DNA of 7,685 nt, taken from JAAUQA01 sp036351435. GTDB taxonomy: Bacteria > Pseudomonadota > Gammaproteobacteria > Competibacterales > Competibacteraceae. The position numbers were made by a program, and so were the translations under genes. The stretch lies in contig JAZBPA010000147.1 in NCBI GenBank assembly GCA_036351435.1, forward strand, positions 1-7,685. Direction: 5' to 3'. Shown here in pieces: positions 1 through 6,243 of this stretch (its first letter is position 1; each line of letters begins with the position of its first letter). The notes beneath the pieces were generated by a model, which saw nothing but the letters and a program-made list of their open reading frames with translations, had not been told where the DNA came from and searched no databases.

Positions 1-326
1 AGTTCTTTTTGCGCTGCAGTAAATCCAGTGGTGCCGATCACCATGCGCTTGCCGGCAGCCCGGCATTGTTCGAGGTTGGCCAACGTCGCTTCGGGTCGGG
101 TAAAGTCGATCAACACATCGAAGGTGTTGAGCACCGAAGACAACTCAGCCCCGATGGATACATCAAGCTTGCCTACACCGGCCAGATCACCCGCATCGGC
201 ACCCAGCAATGAGTGGCTCGCTTGTTCGAGAGCAGCGCTGCAGCGCACTCCATCGGCCTGCTGACAAGCGGATACCAGCATACGCCCCATGCGCCCGGCG
301 GCACCGGTTACGGCAACATTGATCAT
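1..326 (-). CDS. dapB: 4-hydroxy-tetrahydrodipicolinate reductase DapB, 5' part (3' end outside window)
   Basis: DapB is the cytoplasmic enzyme that uses NAD(P)H to reduce the dehydrated product of the DapA reaction to tetrahydrodipicolinate, in the diaminopimelate/lysine pathway. The first 108 residues are visible, about 40% of the usual roughly 270. The N-terminus MINVAVTGAAGRMGR carries the Rossmann nucleotide-binding motif (Gly8 to Arg15). Glu34 sits in an AALEQ stretch at the place that contacts the cofactor ribose in this family. IDFTRPEAT (about 73-81) and VIGTTGF (about 96-102) are the conserved cofactor-domain blocks. The start at 324-326 is well supported: CTCCTT at 333-338 reads AAGGAG on the coding strand, six bases from the ATG. 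The gene follows tRNA-Gly on the same strand. It appears intact as far as the edge; the catalytic C-terminal domain is not in view. Confidence 0.95.
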   Translation of the reverse strand, partial: MINVAVTGAAGRMGRMLVSACQQADGVRCSAALEQASHSLLGADAGDLAGVGKLDVSIGAELSSVLNTFDVLIDFTRPEATLANLEQCRAAGKRMVIGTTGFTAAQKE

Positions 327-403
327 CGTGCGCTCCTTGTAAAGTGCATTGATTCGGATGCGGATTGATTGAGGAGGAGATATAGAGGAATTCAAATCAT
401 ACT

Positions 404-477
404 TGGAGCGGGTGATGGGAATCGAACCCACGCTATCAGCTTGGGAAGCTGAAGTTCTACCATTGAACTACACCCGC
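404..477 (-). tRNA. glyU: tRNA-Gly, anticodon CCC
   Basis: The reverse strand folds into a complete 74-base cloverleaf. The acceptor stem is GCGGGTG paired with CACCCGC, followed by an unpaired T and an encoded CCA at 404-406. The D arm contains AATGG. The anticodon stem TCAGC/GCTGA encloses the loop TTCCCAA, which gives anticodon CCC (reads GGG). The T arm carries GTTCGATTCC. The overall sequence resembles the enterobacterial glyU gene for tRNA-Gly(CCC). The encoded CCA is typical of gammaproteobacterial tRNA genes. It lies 77 bases upstream of dapB on the same strand. Confidence 0.97.
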
Positions 478-489
478 TTTACATTGATT

Positions 490-517
490 ATTATGCTGAT
501 CTTTGCCGATTTAGCAA
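490..517 (-). promoter_or_regulatory. possible sigma70 promoter for tRNA-Gly
   Basis: On the minus strand TTGCTA (512-517) and CATAAT (490-495) are separated by 16 bases. They match the -35 consensus at 4 of 6 positions and the -10 consensus at 5 of 6. Initiation about 7 bases on would leave a leader of only a few bases before the mature tRNA 5' end at 477, as expected for a tRNA promoter. This is inferred from position and motif only. Confidence 0.45.
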
Positions 518-600
518 CCTGTGAATCAGCTTTCCTCGCAAGACGACCGCGATAAATCTCTCTAGCTCGTTCAATAGTGACCCACAGATCAAATGTAATG

Positions 601-623
601 ATTGTTGCGCTGAGAGCAACAAT
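601..623. promoter_or_regulatory. 23-bp palindrome upstream of pirin gene, possible operator
   Basis: ATTGTTGC (601-608) and GCAACAAT (616-623) are perfect inverted 8-mers around a 7-base centre. The pair also fits the T-N11-A pattern used by LysR-family regulators (TT, 11 bases, AA). It lies about 80 bases upstream of the pirin start codon and just downstream of a weak TGTAAT -10-like hexamer at 594-599. Bacterial pirin genes are often controlled by LysR-type proteins, but no regulator gene is in this window. A transcribed hairpin is the alternative reading. Confidence 0.4.
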
Positions 624-702
624 TCTTGTCAGTTTTAGGGATTTATCAAAACCGAGCATTCCACTAAGTTATTCCCCAGTTGGCAAACAGTGGAGAACAA
701 TC

Positions 703-1401
703 ATGGTACAGATAAGACAAGCTAATGATCGAGGCCATGCGCAATTCGGTTGGCTGAACAGCTATCACACGTTTTCGTTTGGTGAATATTACGATCCCAA
801 ACACATGGGGATTTCGAATCTAAGGGTGATCAATGACGACACCGTTGCGCCGGGAGGCGGCTTTGCCACCCACGGCCATCGCGATATGGAAATTGTCAGC
901 TATGTATTGGAGGGCACTCTGGAACACAAGGACAGCATGGGTAACGGCTCGGTGATTCGACCGGGTGATGTGCAGCGTATGAGCGCCGGCACCGGGGTCA
1001 TGCATAGCGAGTTCAACCATTCCAAGGAAGAACCGGTGCATTTCCTGCAAATCTGGCTGCAACCCAACAAGACGGGTGTGGAACCGGGTTATGCGGAGCG
1101 GCACTTTTCTGTGGAAGAGCGTCGTGGTCGTTTGGTGTTACTGGTCTCTCCCGATGGCCGAGATGGCTCGTTGCAAGCGCATCAGGATGGCTTTCTGTAC
1201 GGCACCTTGCTCGAAACAGGCGAAGATGTTCAACATGAACTCGCTCCAGGACGTAAGGCGTATATTCATGTTGCGCGGGGTAACGTTACTGTTAACGGGC
1301 AGCCGCTGGGTGGCGGTGATGGCGCGCAGATCGACGACATTGATCAAGTTCATCTTGAGGGACTCGATAGTGCTGAAGTGTTGTTATTCGATCTGAGTTG
1401 A
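703..1401 (+). CDS. pirin family protein (YhhW-like bicupin, probable quercetinase-type dioxygenase)
   Basis: This is a 232-residue cytoplasmic bicupin, nearly the same length as E. coli YhhW (231), which binds one metal and has quercetin 2,3-dioxygenase activity in vitro; the physiological substrate is unknown. The N-terminus RQANDRGHAQFGWLNSYHTF and the block RVINDD are family hallmarks. All four expected metal ligands are present in the N-terminal cupin: His57 and His59 in THGH, and His101 and Glu103 in MHSE. The C-terminal cupin ends in EVLLFDLS, matching the family terminus. The start at 703 is preferred over an in-frame ATG at 577 because the family begins here and GGAGA lies at 692-696; the 42-codon extension looks non-coding and spans the palindrome at 601-623. 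It is a single-gene unit followed by a hairpin. Confidence 0.93.
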   Translation: MVQIRQANDRGHAQFGWLNSYHTFSFGEYYDPKHMGISNLRVINDDTVAPGGGFATHGHRDMEIVSYVLEGTLEHKDSMGNGSVIRPGDVQRMSAGTGVMHSEFNHSKEEPVHFLQIWLQPNKTGVEPGYAERHFSVEERRGRLVLLVSPDGRDGSLQAHQDGFLYGTLLETGEDVQHELAPGRKAYIHVARGNVTVNGQPLGGGDGAQIDDIDQVHLEGLDSAEVLLFDLS

Positions 1402-1425
1402 ATCACCCTTTAAACCCTTAAAGCG

Positions 1426-1458
1426 CTGGGGTCGTCGATTACAATTCGATGACCCCAG
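1426..1458 (+). terminator. strong hairpin after pirin gene, possible terminator
   Basis: A 13-bp stem starts with CTGGGGTC (1426-1433) and ends with GACCCCAG (1451-1458). It contains one G-T wobble (1434/1450) and a 7-base loop, and lies 24 bases after the pirin stop codon. The stem is strong, but the bases after it (TAATAGG) are not a T tract. It is therefore either an atypical terminator or an mRNA 3'-end stabilising structure. Confidence 0.45.
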
Positions 1459-1514
1459 TAATAGGTGGCGTGTGGCTTTGTGCCTCGAAGAGGAGTGCTT
1501 TAGCATCCAGCGAA

Positions 1515-1541
1515 TTTACCCTGTAGACAATGGTCTATAAT
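1515..1541 (+). promoter_or_regulatory. possible sigma70 promoter for the SH3b gene
   Basis: A perfect TATAAT lies at 1536-1541, with TTTACC (1515-1520, 4 of 6 matches) 15 bases upstream, a slightly short spacer. Initiation near 1548 would give a leader of about 80 bases before the SH3b start at 1629. The site lies downstream of the pirin hairpin, consistent with independent transcription of this small gene. Confidence 0.4.
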
Positions 1542-1628
1542 TGCAACAATCCAGTCACCCCGCTTTACTTCGTGTACGGCATACTTTTTCAACACTCTCA
1601 AGATAATCGGGTAAGTGGTAAACAACCT

Positions 1629-1988
1629 ATGAAAACAGGTCTGGTACTGTTGTGTCTGATAGTGATCCCCGGAATCGTTTTTGCCGATGCGGACGGCCCT
1701 GACTATTGGGAAGTGCGTGATGTCGCTGCCGATGATGTGCTGAATATTCGCACCGAAGCAGATTGGCGTTCAGAAAAAGTTGGCGAGATTCCTGCCGACG
1801 GTCGTTGTATTAAGAACCTCGGTTGCGTCGGCGGTCTGACTTTCGATGAGTTCAGAACCCTATCGGATGCCGAACAGCAAAAAATGCTAAAAAAACGCCC
1901 TCGCTGGTGTGAAATCGAATATCACGGTGTCCGGGGCTGGGTTGCTGGCCGTTATCTACGAGAAGGAGAAGTTCCCTGCGATCAGTAA
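1629..1988 (+). CDS. secreted SH3b-domain protein, function unknown
   Basis: A 119-residue exported protein. The first 19 residues form a Sec signal peptide: MKTG, a hydrophobic core, then VFA before Asp20. The mature part is a single bacterial SH3 domain. It opens with DDVLNIRTEADWRSEKVGEIP (about 35-55) and closes with WCEIEYHGVRGWVAGRYL (about 93-110). Between them is a charged insert (about 67-91). Four cysteines (60, 66, 94, 117) remain after cleavage and could form two disulphides in the periplasm. Such domains are thought to bind peptidoglycan or protein partners; no enzyme domain is attached. The start was chosen at 1629 because the signal peptide begins there; an in-frame ATG at 1530 would overlap the -10 element. 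The ribosome site is weak. No operon partner is evident. Confidence 0.85.
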   Translation: MKTGLVLLCLIVIPGIVFADADGPDYWEVRDVAADDVLNIRTEADWRSEKVGEIPADGRCIKNLGCVGGLTFDEFRTLSDAEQQKMLKKRPRWCEIEYHGVRGWVAGRYLREGEVPCDQ

Positions 1989-2112
1989 GCGAATGCGAAT
2001 GGGTTAGTAATAGCCCATGCAATATCGCTATCCGATTGAGTTAAGTGCATCATGTTTAGTAAGATGCTTATGTCTAAGGGAATTGTCCGTTCTATTTCCC
2101 ACTATTTTACTG

Positions 2113-2136
2113 CGGTAATGGCCCCGCCCATTACTG
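2113..2136. promoter_or_regulatory. inverted repeat in the ccoN leader
   Basis: GTAATGG (2115-2121) and CCATTAC (2128-2134) are perfect inverted 7-mers around CCCCGC. The stem extends by a G-T and a C-G pair to 2113/2136. It lies 45 bases upstream of the ccoN start, with no T tract after it, so it is more likely an operator or 5'-UTR hairpin than a terminator. The rest of the 1989-2181 gap holds a weak hairpin directly after the SH3b gene (ATGGGTT at 1999-2005 with AGCCCAT at 2012-2018) and a short repeat GCATC/GATGC (2047-2051/2063-2067). I saw no clear -35/-10 pair there. Confidence 0.4.
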
Positions 2137-2181
2137 ACCACGATCAACCGGTATGAGCCAACACTAGCCAAGGGTACGCAC

Positions 2182-3630
2182 ATGGCCCACAGCGCAGCAT
2201 TATCCTCAGAACAATATAATTACGACATCGTCCGCAAATTCACCATCATGGCCTTGGTCTGGGGCTTGGTGGGGATGGGAGCCGGTCTTTACATTGCTTT
2301 AGAACTTGCTTACCCCCTCCTAAACTACGATCTGCCGGGCATTACCTTCGGGCGACTGCGACCGGTCCACACCACGATGGTCATCTTCGGCTTCGGCGGC
2401 AACGCCTTATTCGCGACTTCTTATTATGTGGTGCAACGGACCTGTCAGGCACCCTTGGCGCATCCTTGGTTGGCTGAATTTACTTTCTGGGGCTGGCAGG
2501 CCGGTGTCGGACTAGGTGCCGTGACCTATATGCTAGGCATGACCCAGGGCCGTGAATACGCTGAATTTGTATGGCCGTTGGATATCGCGATCACCCTGGT
2601 TTGGGTGTGTTATCTGTGGGTTTATGTAAGAACCCTGCATCGTCGCAATCAGCCCCACATCTACGTGGCGAACTGGTTTTATCTGGCCTTCATCCTGACC
2701 GTCGCCATCCTGCACGTATTTAACAACCTGGTGGTACCGGTTAACCTGTTCGAGTCTTATAGCCTGTTCGCCGGTGTCCAAGATGCCATGACTCAGTGGT
2801 GGTACGGCCATAACGCAGTCGGTTTCTTCCTGACCGCTGCATTCCTGGGCATGATGTATTACTTCATACCCAAACAGGCGGGACGGCCTATCTACTCCTA
2901 TCGCCTCTCCATCATCCATTTCTGGGCGTTGATTTTCCTTTACATGTGGGCGGGCGGTCATCACCTGCACTGGACGGCTTTGCCGGATTGGGTGTCTTCA
3001 TTGTCCGCTGCGTTTTCGATCTTGCTGCTGTTGCCGTCTTGGGGTGGCATGATCAACGGCGTTATGACCCTGTCGGGCGCTTGGGACAAATTACGTTCCG
3101 ATCCCATCATGTTGTTCCTGATCGTGTCGCTGTCGTTCTATGGCATGTCCACCTTTGAAGGACCGTTGATGTCGCTCAAGAGCGTCAACGCCTTGTCCCA
3201 TTACACCGACTGGACCATCGGCCATGTGCATTCCGGTGCGCTGGGCTGGGTGGCATTGATCGTGTTCGGCTCCTTCTATCATCTGATACCCCGGCTCTGG
3301 AATACCCGGATTTACGATCAGGGCCTGATCTATGTGCATTTCTGGTTAGCGACCATCGGCATCGTGCTGTATATCACTGCCATGTGGGTCGCCGGTATCG
3401 GCCAGGGCCTGATGCTGCGCGGCTTCGATCAATACGGCAATCTGTCCTATACCTTCATCGAAACCGTAGAGTTTCTGCACACGCCTTACGTTTGGCGTGC
3501 TATCGGCGGTGCCTGCTTCCTGGCGGGTTATCTGGTGATGGTCTACAACATTGCCATGACCATCATTGTCGCTAAACGCGAAGAGGCAGCGCTGGAAGCC
3601 AAACTCGCTGCTAAGTTAGCCCGTACCTGA
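2182..3630 (+). CDS. ccoN: cbb3-type cytochrome c oxidase subunit I (CcoN)
   Basis: This is the catalytic inner-membrane subunit of the high-affinity cbb3 oxidase, which reduces O2 to water at a haem b3-CuB centre and contributes to proton pumping. The 482 residues form about twelve membrane helices, the normal family size. Expected ligands are all present: His63 (GRLRPVHTT) and His350 for low-spin haem b, His348 for haem b3 (GHVHSG), and His210, His260 and His261 for CuB. Tyr254 (FLYMWAGGHH) matches the tyrosine cross-linked to the CuB histidine in this subtype. Glu326 in TFEGP matches the conserved glutamate near the haems. AAGGG at 2170-2174 lies seven bases from the ATG. It is the first gene of the ccoNOQP operon. 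Confidence 0.98.
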   Translation: MAHSAALSSEQYNYDIVRKFTIMALVWGLVGMGAGLYIALELAYPLLNYDLPGITFGRLRPVHTTMVIFGFGGNALFATSYYVVQRTCQAPLAHPWLAEFTFWGWQAGVGLGAVTYMLGMTQGREYAEFVWPLDIAITLVWVCYLWVYVRTLHRRNQPHIYVANWFYLAFILTVAILHVFNNLVVPVNLFESYSLFAGVQDAMTQWWYGHNAVGFFLTAAFLGMMYYFIPKQAGRPIYSYRLSIIHFWALIFLYMWAGGHHLHWTALPDWVSSLSAAFSILLLLPSWGGMINGVMTLSGAWDKLRSDPIMLFLIVSLSFYGMSTFEGPLMSLKSVNALSHYTDWTIGHVHSGALGWVALIVFGSFYHLIPRLWNTRIYDQGLIYVHFWLATIGIVLYITAMWVAGIGQGLMLRGFDQYGNLSYTFIETVEFLHTPYVWRAIGGACFLAGYLVMVYNIAMTIIVAKREEAALEAKLAAKLART

Positions 3631-3648
3631 TCCGGCTGGAGAATTCGC

Positions 3649-4380
3649 ATGAGACATGAACATATCGAAACCAATTCCGGCCTGATGATCTTGTTGATTT
3701 TGACCATAGTCAGCATCGGTGGCCTGGTCGAAATCGTGCCGCTGTTTTATATCAACGAAACGGTGGAAGAAGTTGAGGGCGTCCGCCCCTATACACCTTT
3801 GGAACTGCGGGGTCGGGATATTTACGTTCGCGAAGGGTGCTATCTGTGTCATTCGCAGCAAATCCGTCCGTTCCGCGATGAATGGCTGCGCTACGGGCAT
3901 TATTCACTGGCGGCGGAGTCGCAATACGATCACCCCTTCCAATGGGGTTCTAAGCGAACCGGCCCTGATCTGGCACGGGTCGGCAACAAGTATTCCAATG
4001 AGTGGCATGTGCAACATCTAGTGGCGCCCCGCTCGGTGGTGCCCCAATCCATCATGCCTAACTACCCTTGGCTGTTAGAGAATGATCTGGACTATTCCGA
4101 TGTCTCCACGCGCTTATGGGCTTTGCGCAAGACCGGAGTCCCCTATTCCCTGACCGAGGAAGAATACGCGGCCAATGTCGCGACTTACGGTAAAGATATC
4201 GCCGACAGCTTGGATGTTACTAAGGCCGAGGAAAGCTTATTGAAACAGGCGCGGAATGATTATGACGGCCTCCCCAATCGCATCACTGAGATGGAAGCGC
4301 TGGTCGCCTATCTGCAAGTGCTCGGTACGATGGTGGACTTCAGCCAATACGACGAAGGCTATTTCGTCGAATTCCGTTAA
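3649..4380 (+). CDS. ccoO: cbb3-type cytochrome c oxidase subunit II (CcoO), monohaem cytochrome c
   Basis: A membrane-anchored cytochrome c that transfers electrons from CcoP to the CcoN haems. One N-terminal membrane helix (about residues 11-34) leaves the haem domain in the periplasm. The haem c site is CYLCH (64-68), followed by the family signature SQQIRPF. Met136 in SIMPNYPWL is the likely sixth ligand. RTGPDLARVGNKYSNEWH is also typical. The protein has 243 residues; compared with the roughly 200-residue pseudomonad version it carries an extra acidic, helical stretch (about 165-220) before the closing MEALVAYLQVLG, as in longer homologues. GGAGA at 3638-3642 precedes the start, 18 bases after the ccoN stop. 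Confidence 0.98.
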   Translation: MRHEHIETNSGLMILLILTIVSIGGLVEIVPLFYINETVEEVEGVRPYTPLELRGRDIYVREGCYLCHSQQIRPFRDEWLRYGHYSLAAESQYDHPFQWGSKRTGPDLARVGNKYSNEWHVQHLVAPRSVVPQSIMPNYPWLLENDLDYSDVSTRLWALRKTGVPYSLTEEEYAANVATYGKDIADSLDVTKAEESLLKQARNDYDGLPNRITEMEALVAYLQVLGTMVDFSQYDEGYFVEFR

Positions 4381-4403
4381 CCGGCGAGCGAGGTAACACG
4401 ATC

Positions 4404-4604
4404 ATGTTCGACTGGCTACTCTGGTTCACCGATATGGGGAACAGCAAGATTTTTGCCTTGTTGCTGTTCTTTTCCACCTTTTGCGCCATCTTGATCTATG
4501 TATTCACGGGAAAACAGCGGACCCGGCGCTTGGAATCCTATAAATATATTCCTTTCGAGGACGAGTCCGCCGATACCTCTTCCCGGTCAGGTGATGGAAA
4601 ATGA
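4404..4604 (+). CDS. ccoQ: cbb3-type oxidase small subunit CcoQ
   Basis: A 66-residue single-span membrane protein of the FixQ/CcoQ family, which helps assembly or stability of the cbb3 complex, in particular association of CcoP. The membrane helix is about residues 16-35 (FALLLFFSTFCAILIYVF). It is followed by a basic stretch GKQRTRR and the conserved SYKYIPFEDE, which is diagnostic of the family. GAGG at 4390-4393 precedes the start, 23 bases after ccoO. The stop overlaps the ccoP start in an ATGA (4601-4604), indicating translational coupling. Confidence 0.93.
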   Translation: MFDWLLWFTDMGNSKIFALLLFFSTFCAILIYVFTGKQRTRRLESYKYIPFEDESADTSSRSGDGK

Positions 4605-5524
4605 GCGAAACGAAACAACGCACTGCAGTACAGACGACGGGCCACGCCTGGGATGGCGATTTGCAAGAATTCAACAACCCTTTGCCGCGCTGGTGGCTGT
4701 GGTCTTTTTATGCGACAGCGGTATTCGCTCTGGTCTATTTCTTTATTTATCCTTCGTGGCCGGTGGGTCGGGGTTGGCTGGAAGGCATGTCGACAATCAC
4801 CTACCAAGTCGACGGACAAGAGAAAGAATCGCGTTGGAATACGCGTGCCAAATTGCTGCATGATTTGACCGAAAGCAATGCGGCGCAAAGGCAACAGGAA
4901 TACATGCAAAAGATTGCCGCAGCGGATTTCTCCACCATTCGCAATGATCCGGAAATGTTGGATTTCACCCGTTCAGTGGGTAAAGGCTTATTCGGCGATA
5001 ATTGTGCAGCATGTCACGGTCGTGGCGGCCAGGGCGTAGTCGGGCTCTATCCCAATCTAGCCGATGACGATTGGCTATGGGGCGGCTCAATGGAGCAGAT
5101 TGAACATGTGCTGATCAATGGTCGACAAGGTTTTATGCCTGCATTTAAAGAAACCCTTGATCAAGACCAACTGGATGACGTAACAGAGTATGTGCTCAGC
5201 CTGTCCGGCGTAGCCAGGGCTAGCGAGTCTACAGAACGCGGCAAGCAGATTTTCCAGGGTTTTGAAGGTGGTTGTCACTACTGTCACGGCATGGACGGCC
5301 AAGGACTGCAATCGCAGGGAGCAGCTAACCTGACCGACACCATCTGGACCATTGCCGATGTCAACGGACAAGACAGCTTGGCAGATAAGCGGACGGTTGT
5401 GAAAAATCTGATCTGGAATGGGGTGATCAACATGCGCAACATGCCGGCTTGGAATGAGCGCTTACAGCCGAATGACATCAAGGTGCTGGCGGTTTATGTG
5501 CATCAATTAGGCGGTGGCCAGTAG
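4601..5524 (+). CDS. ccoP: cbb3-type cytochrome c oxidase subunit III (CcoP), dihaem cytochrome c
   Basis: The electron entry subunit of the cbb3 oxidase, taking electrons from soluble or membrane cytochromes and passing them to CcoO. It has 307 residues. The N-terminus HAWDGDLQEFNNPLPRWW (15-32) is the family signature and leads into one membrane helix (about 31-51). It lacks the extra N-terminal helix found in pseudomonad CcoP and in this resembles rhizobial FixP. Two cytochrome c domains follow in the periplasm: CAACH (135-139) with Met179 in GFMPAF, and CHYCH (225-229) with Met281 in NMPAW, as likely haem ligands. The start overlaps the ccoQ stop. It is the last gene of the operon; ccoG, ccoH, ccoI and ccoS do not follow. 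Confidence 0.98.
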   Translation: MSETKQRTAVQTTGHAWDGDLQEFNNPLPRWWLWSFYATAVFALVYFFIYPSWPVGRGWLEGMSTITYQVDGQEKESRWNTRAKLLHDLTESNAAQRQQEYMQKIAAADFSTIRNDPEMLDFTRSVGKGLFGDNCAACHGRGGQGVVGLYPNLADDDWLWGGSMEQIEHVLINGRQGFMPAFKETLDQDQLDDVTEYVLSLSGVARASESTERGKQIFQGFEGGCHYCHGMDGQGLQSQGAANLTDTIWTIADVNGQDSLADKRTVVKNLIWNGVINMRNMPAWNERLQPNDIKVLAVYVHQLGGGQ

Positions 5525-5575
5525 GATAGGCGCGGCACCGGCCTTACCATTTAAAACTTCCTTTTTCCTCTCAAT

Positions 5576-5592
5576 GGCGGGCTATGCCCGCC
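5576..5592. terminator. hairpin between convergent ccoP and paaY, possible terminator
   Basis: GGCGGGC (5576-5582) and GCCCGCC (5586-5592) form a perfect 7-bp GC-rich stem with loop TAT. It lies in the 88-base gap between the ends of two convergent genes, where a shared terminator is expected. Neither strand has a good T tract directly after the stem, so the call rests on position and stem strength. Confidence 0.4.
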
Positions 5593-5612
5593 AAAATACC
5601 AATCTCCCCCAA

Positions 5613-6215
5613 TCAACCCGACTTGTGCTTATAAAGGGGCTGAACGCAAGCCACGTCAATTCGTTTTCGATCCGGTTCGATTTCGTTAAGCGGTGAGGTT
5701 TCCACAAGACTGGCTAGGCAACGTCGGGTCAGTTGCTGATAAGTCGCCGTGCCTTCCTGTTTCCAGGCAATCTCCTCTTCGCTCAATTCGCGAATCACCC
5801 GTGCCGGCACGCCCGCAATCAGGCTGCGTGCCGGCAGAGTGACATCGGCTTTCACAAAGGTCATCGCGGCGACAATACTGGATTCGCCGACCACCGCATT
5901 GTCCATCAATACGGCATTCATGCCGATCAGCGCATTCCGGCCCACGCGGCAGCCGTGCAACACCGCGCCGTGCCCGATATGCCCGTCCTCTTCTACCACG
6001 GTATCGGTTCCCGGAAAGCCGTGCATCACGCAAGTGTCCTGAACATTCGCCCCGCTTTCCAGAATCAAGCGACCGAAATCCCCGCGCAATGACGCACATG
6101 GCCCGACATAACAACCGGGACCGACGATAACATCACCGATCAGCACGGCGCTGGGATGAACAAAAGCGGTCGGATGAACGACCGGGGTGACATCGTCGAT
6201 GGCGTAGCAAGGCAT
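5613..6215 (-). CDS. paaY: phenylacetate degradation protein PaaY (gamma-carbonic-anhydrase-fold thioesterase)
   Basis: A 200-residue left-handed beta-helix protein of the gamma carbonic anhydrase/hexapeptide family. PaaY hydrolyses a stalled seven-membered-ring CoA thioester that forms when the ring-opened aldehyde of phenylacetate catabolism cyclises, so freeing CoA. It is close to E. coli PaaY along its length: the N-terminal DDVTPVVHPTAFVHPSAVLIG, ASLRGDFGR (41-49), VMHGFPGTDTV (63-73), and the C-terminal IRELSEEEIAWKQEGT and EIEPDRKR. These C-terminal blocks separate PaaY from generic YrdA-type members. The three zinc histidines are His65, His82 and His87 (MHGF, GHGAVLHG). It lies downstream of paaN on the same strand. 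The ribosome site before the ATG at 6213-6215 is weak. Confidence 0.93.
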   Translation of the reverse strand: MPCYAIDDVTPVVHPTAFVHPSAVLIGDVIVGPGCYVGPCASLRGDFGRLILESGANVQDTCVMHGFPGTDTVVEEDGHIGHGAVLHGCRVGRNALIGMNAVLMDNAVVGESSIVAAMTFVKADVTLPARSLIAGVPARVIRELSEEEIAWKQEGTATYQQLTRRCLASLVETSPLNEIEPDRKRIDVACVQPLYKHKSG

Positions 6216-6243
6216 GACGCAGGTCTCGGTTAATGACGCAGTC

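Noticed and set aside
404..477. tRNA-Gly as an integration site for a mobile element
   Set aside because: No integrase gene or duplicated tRNA 3' end is visible, and both flanks are core genes.
468..659. 63-codon minus-strand frame between the tRNA and the pirin gene
   Set aside because: It runs into the tRNA, covers the candidate tRNA promoter and the palindrome, and has no recognisable domain or ribosome site.
577..702. N-terminal extension of the pirin frame
   Set aside because: Pirins begin at the equivalent of residue 1 from the ATG at 703, which has its own ribosome site; the extension spans the regulatory palindrome.
1543..1550. GCAACAAT near the SH3b promoter as a second copy of the pirin operator half-site
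   Set aside because: A single 8-mer recurrence is reasonably likely by chance in this length, and the inverted partner arm is absent.
1530..1628. Upstream ATG for the SH3b protein
   Set aside because: It would place 33 unrelated residues before an intact signal peptide and would start within the likely promoter.
2036..2060. TTGAGT with a downstream TTTAGT as a ccoN promoter
   Set aside because: The spacing of 13 bases is too short and no other hexamer at 16-18 bases fits.
2533..2970. 145-codon antisense frame within ccoN
   Set aside because: It is antisense to highly conserved membrane helices of CcoN and has no domain signature.
4138..4308. CcoO stretch about 165-220 as a novel domain insertion
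   Set aside because: Longer CcoO/FixO proteins of similar size exist; the stretch is helical and acidic without a distinct fold signature.
5686..6114. 142-codon frame on the minus strand overlapping paaY
   Set aside because: It is a shadow in another frame of paaY, whose protein matches the family along its whole length.
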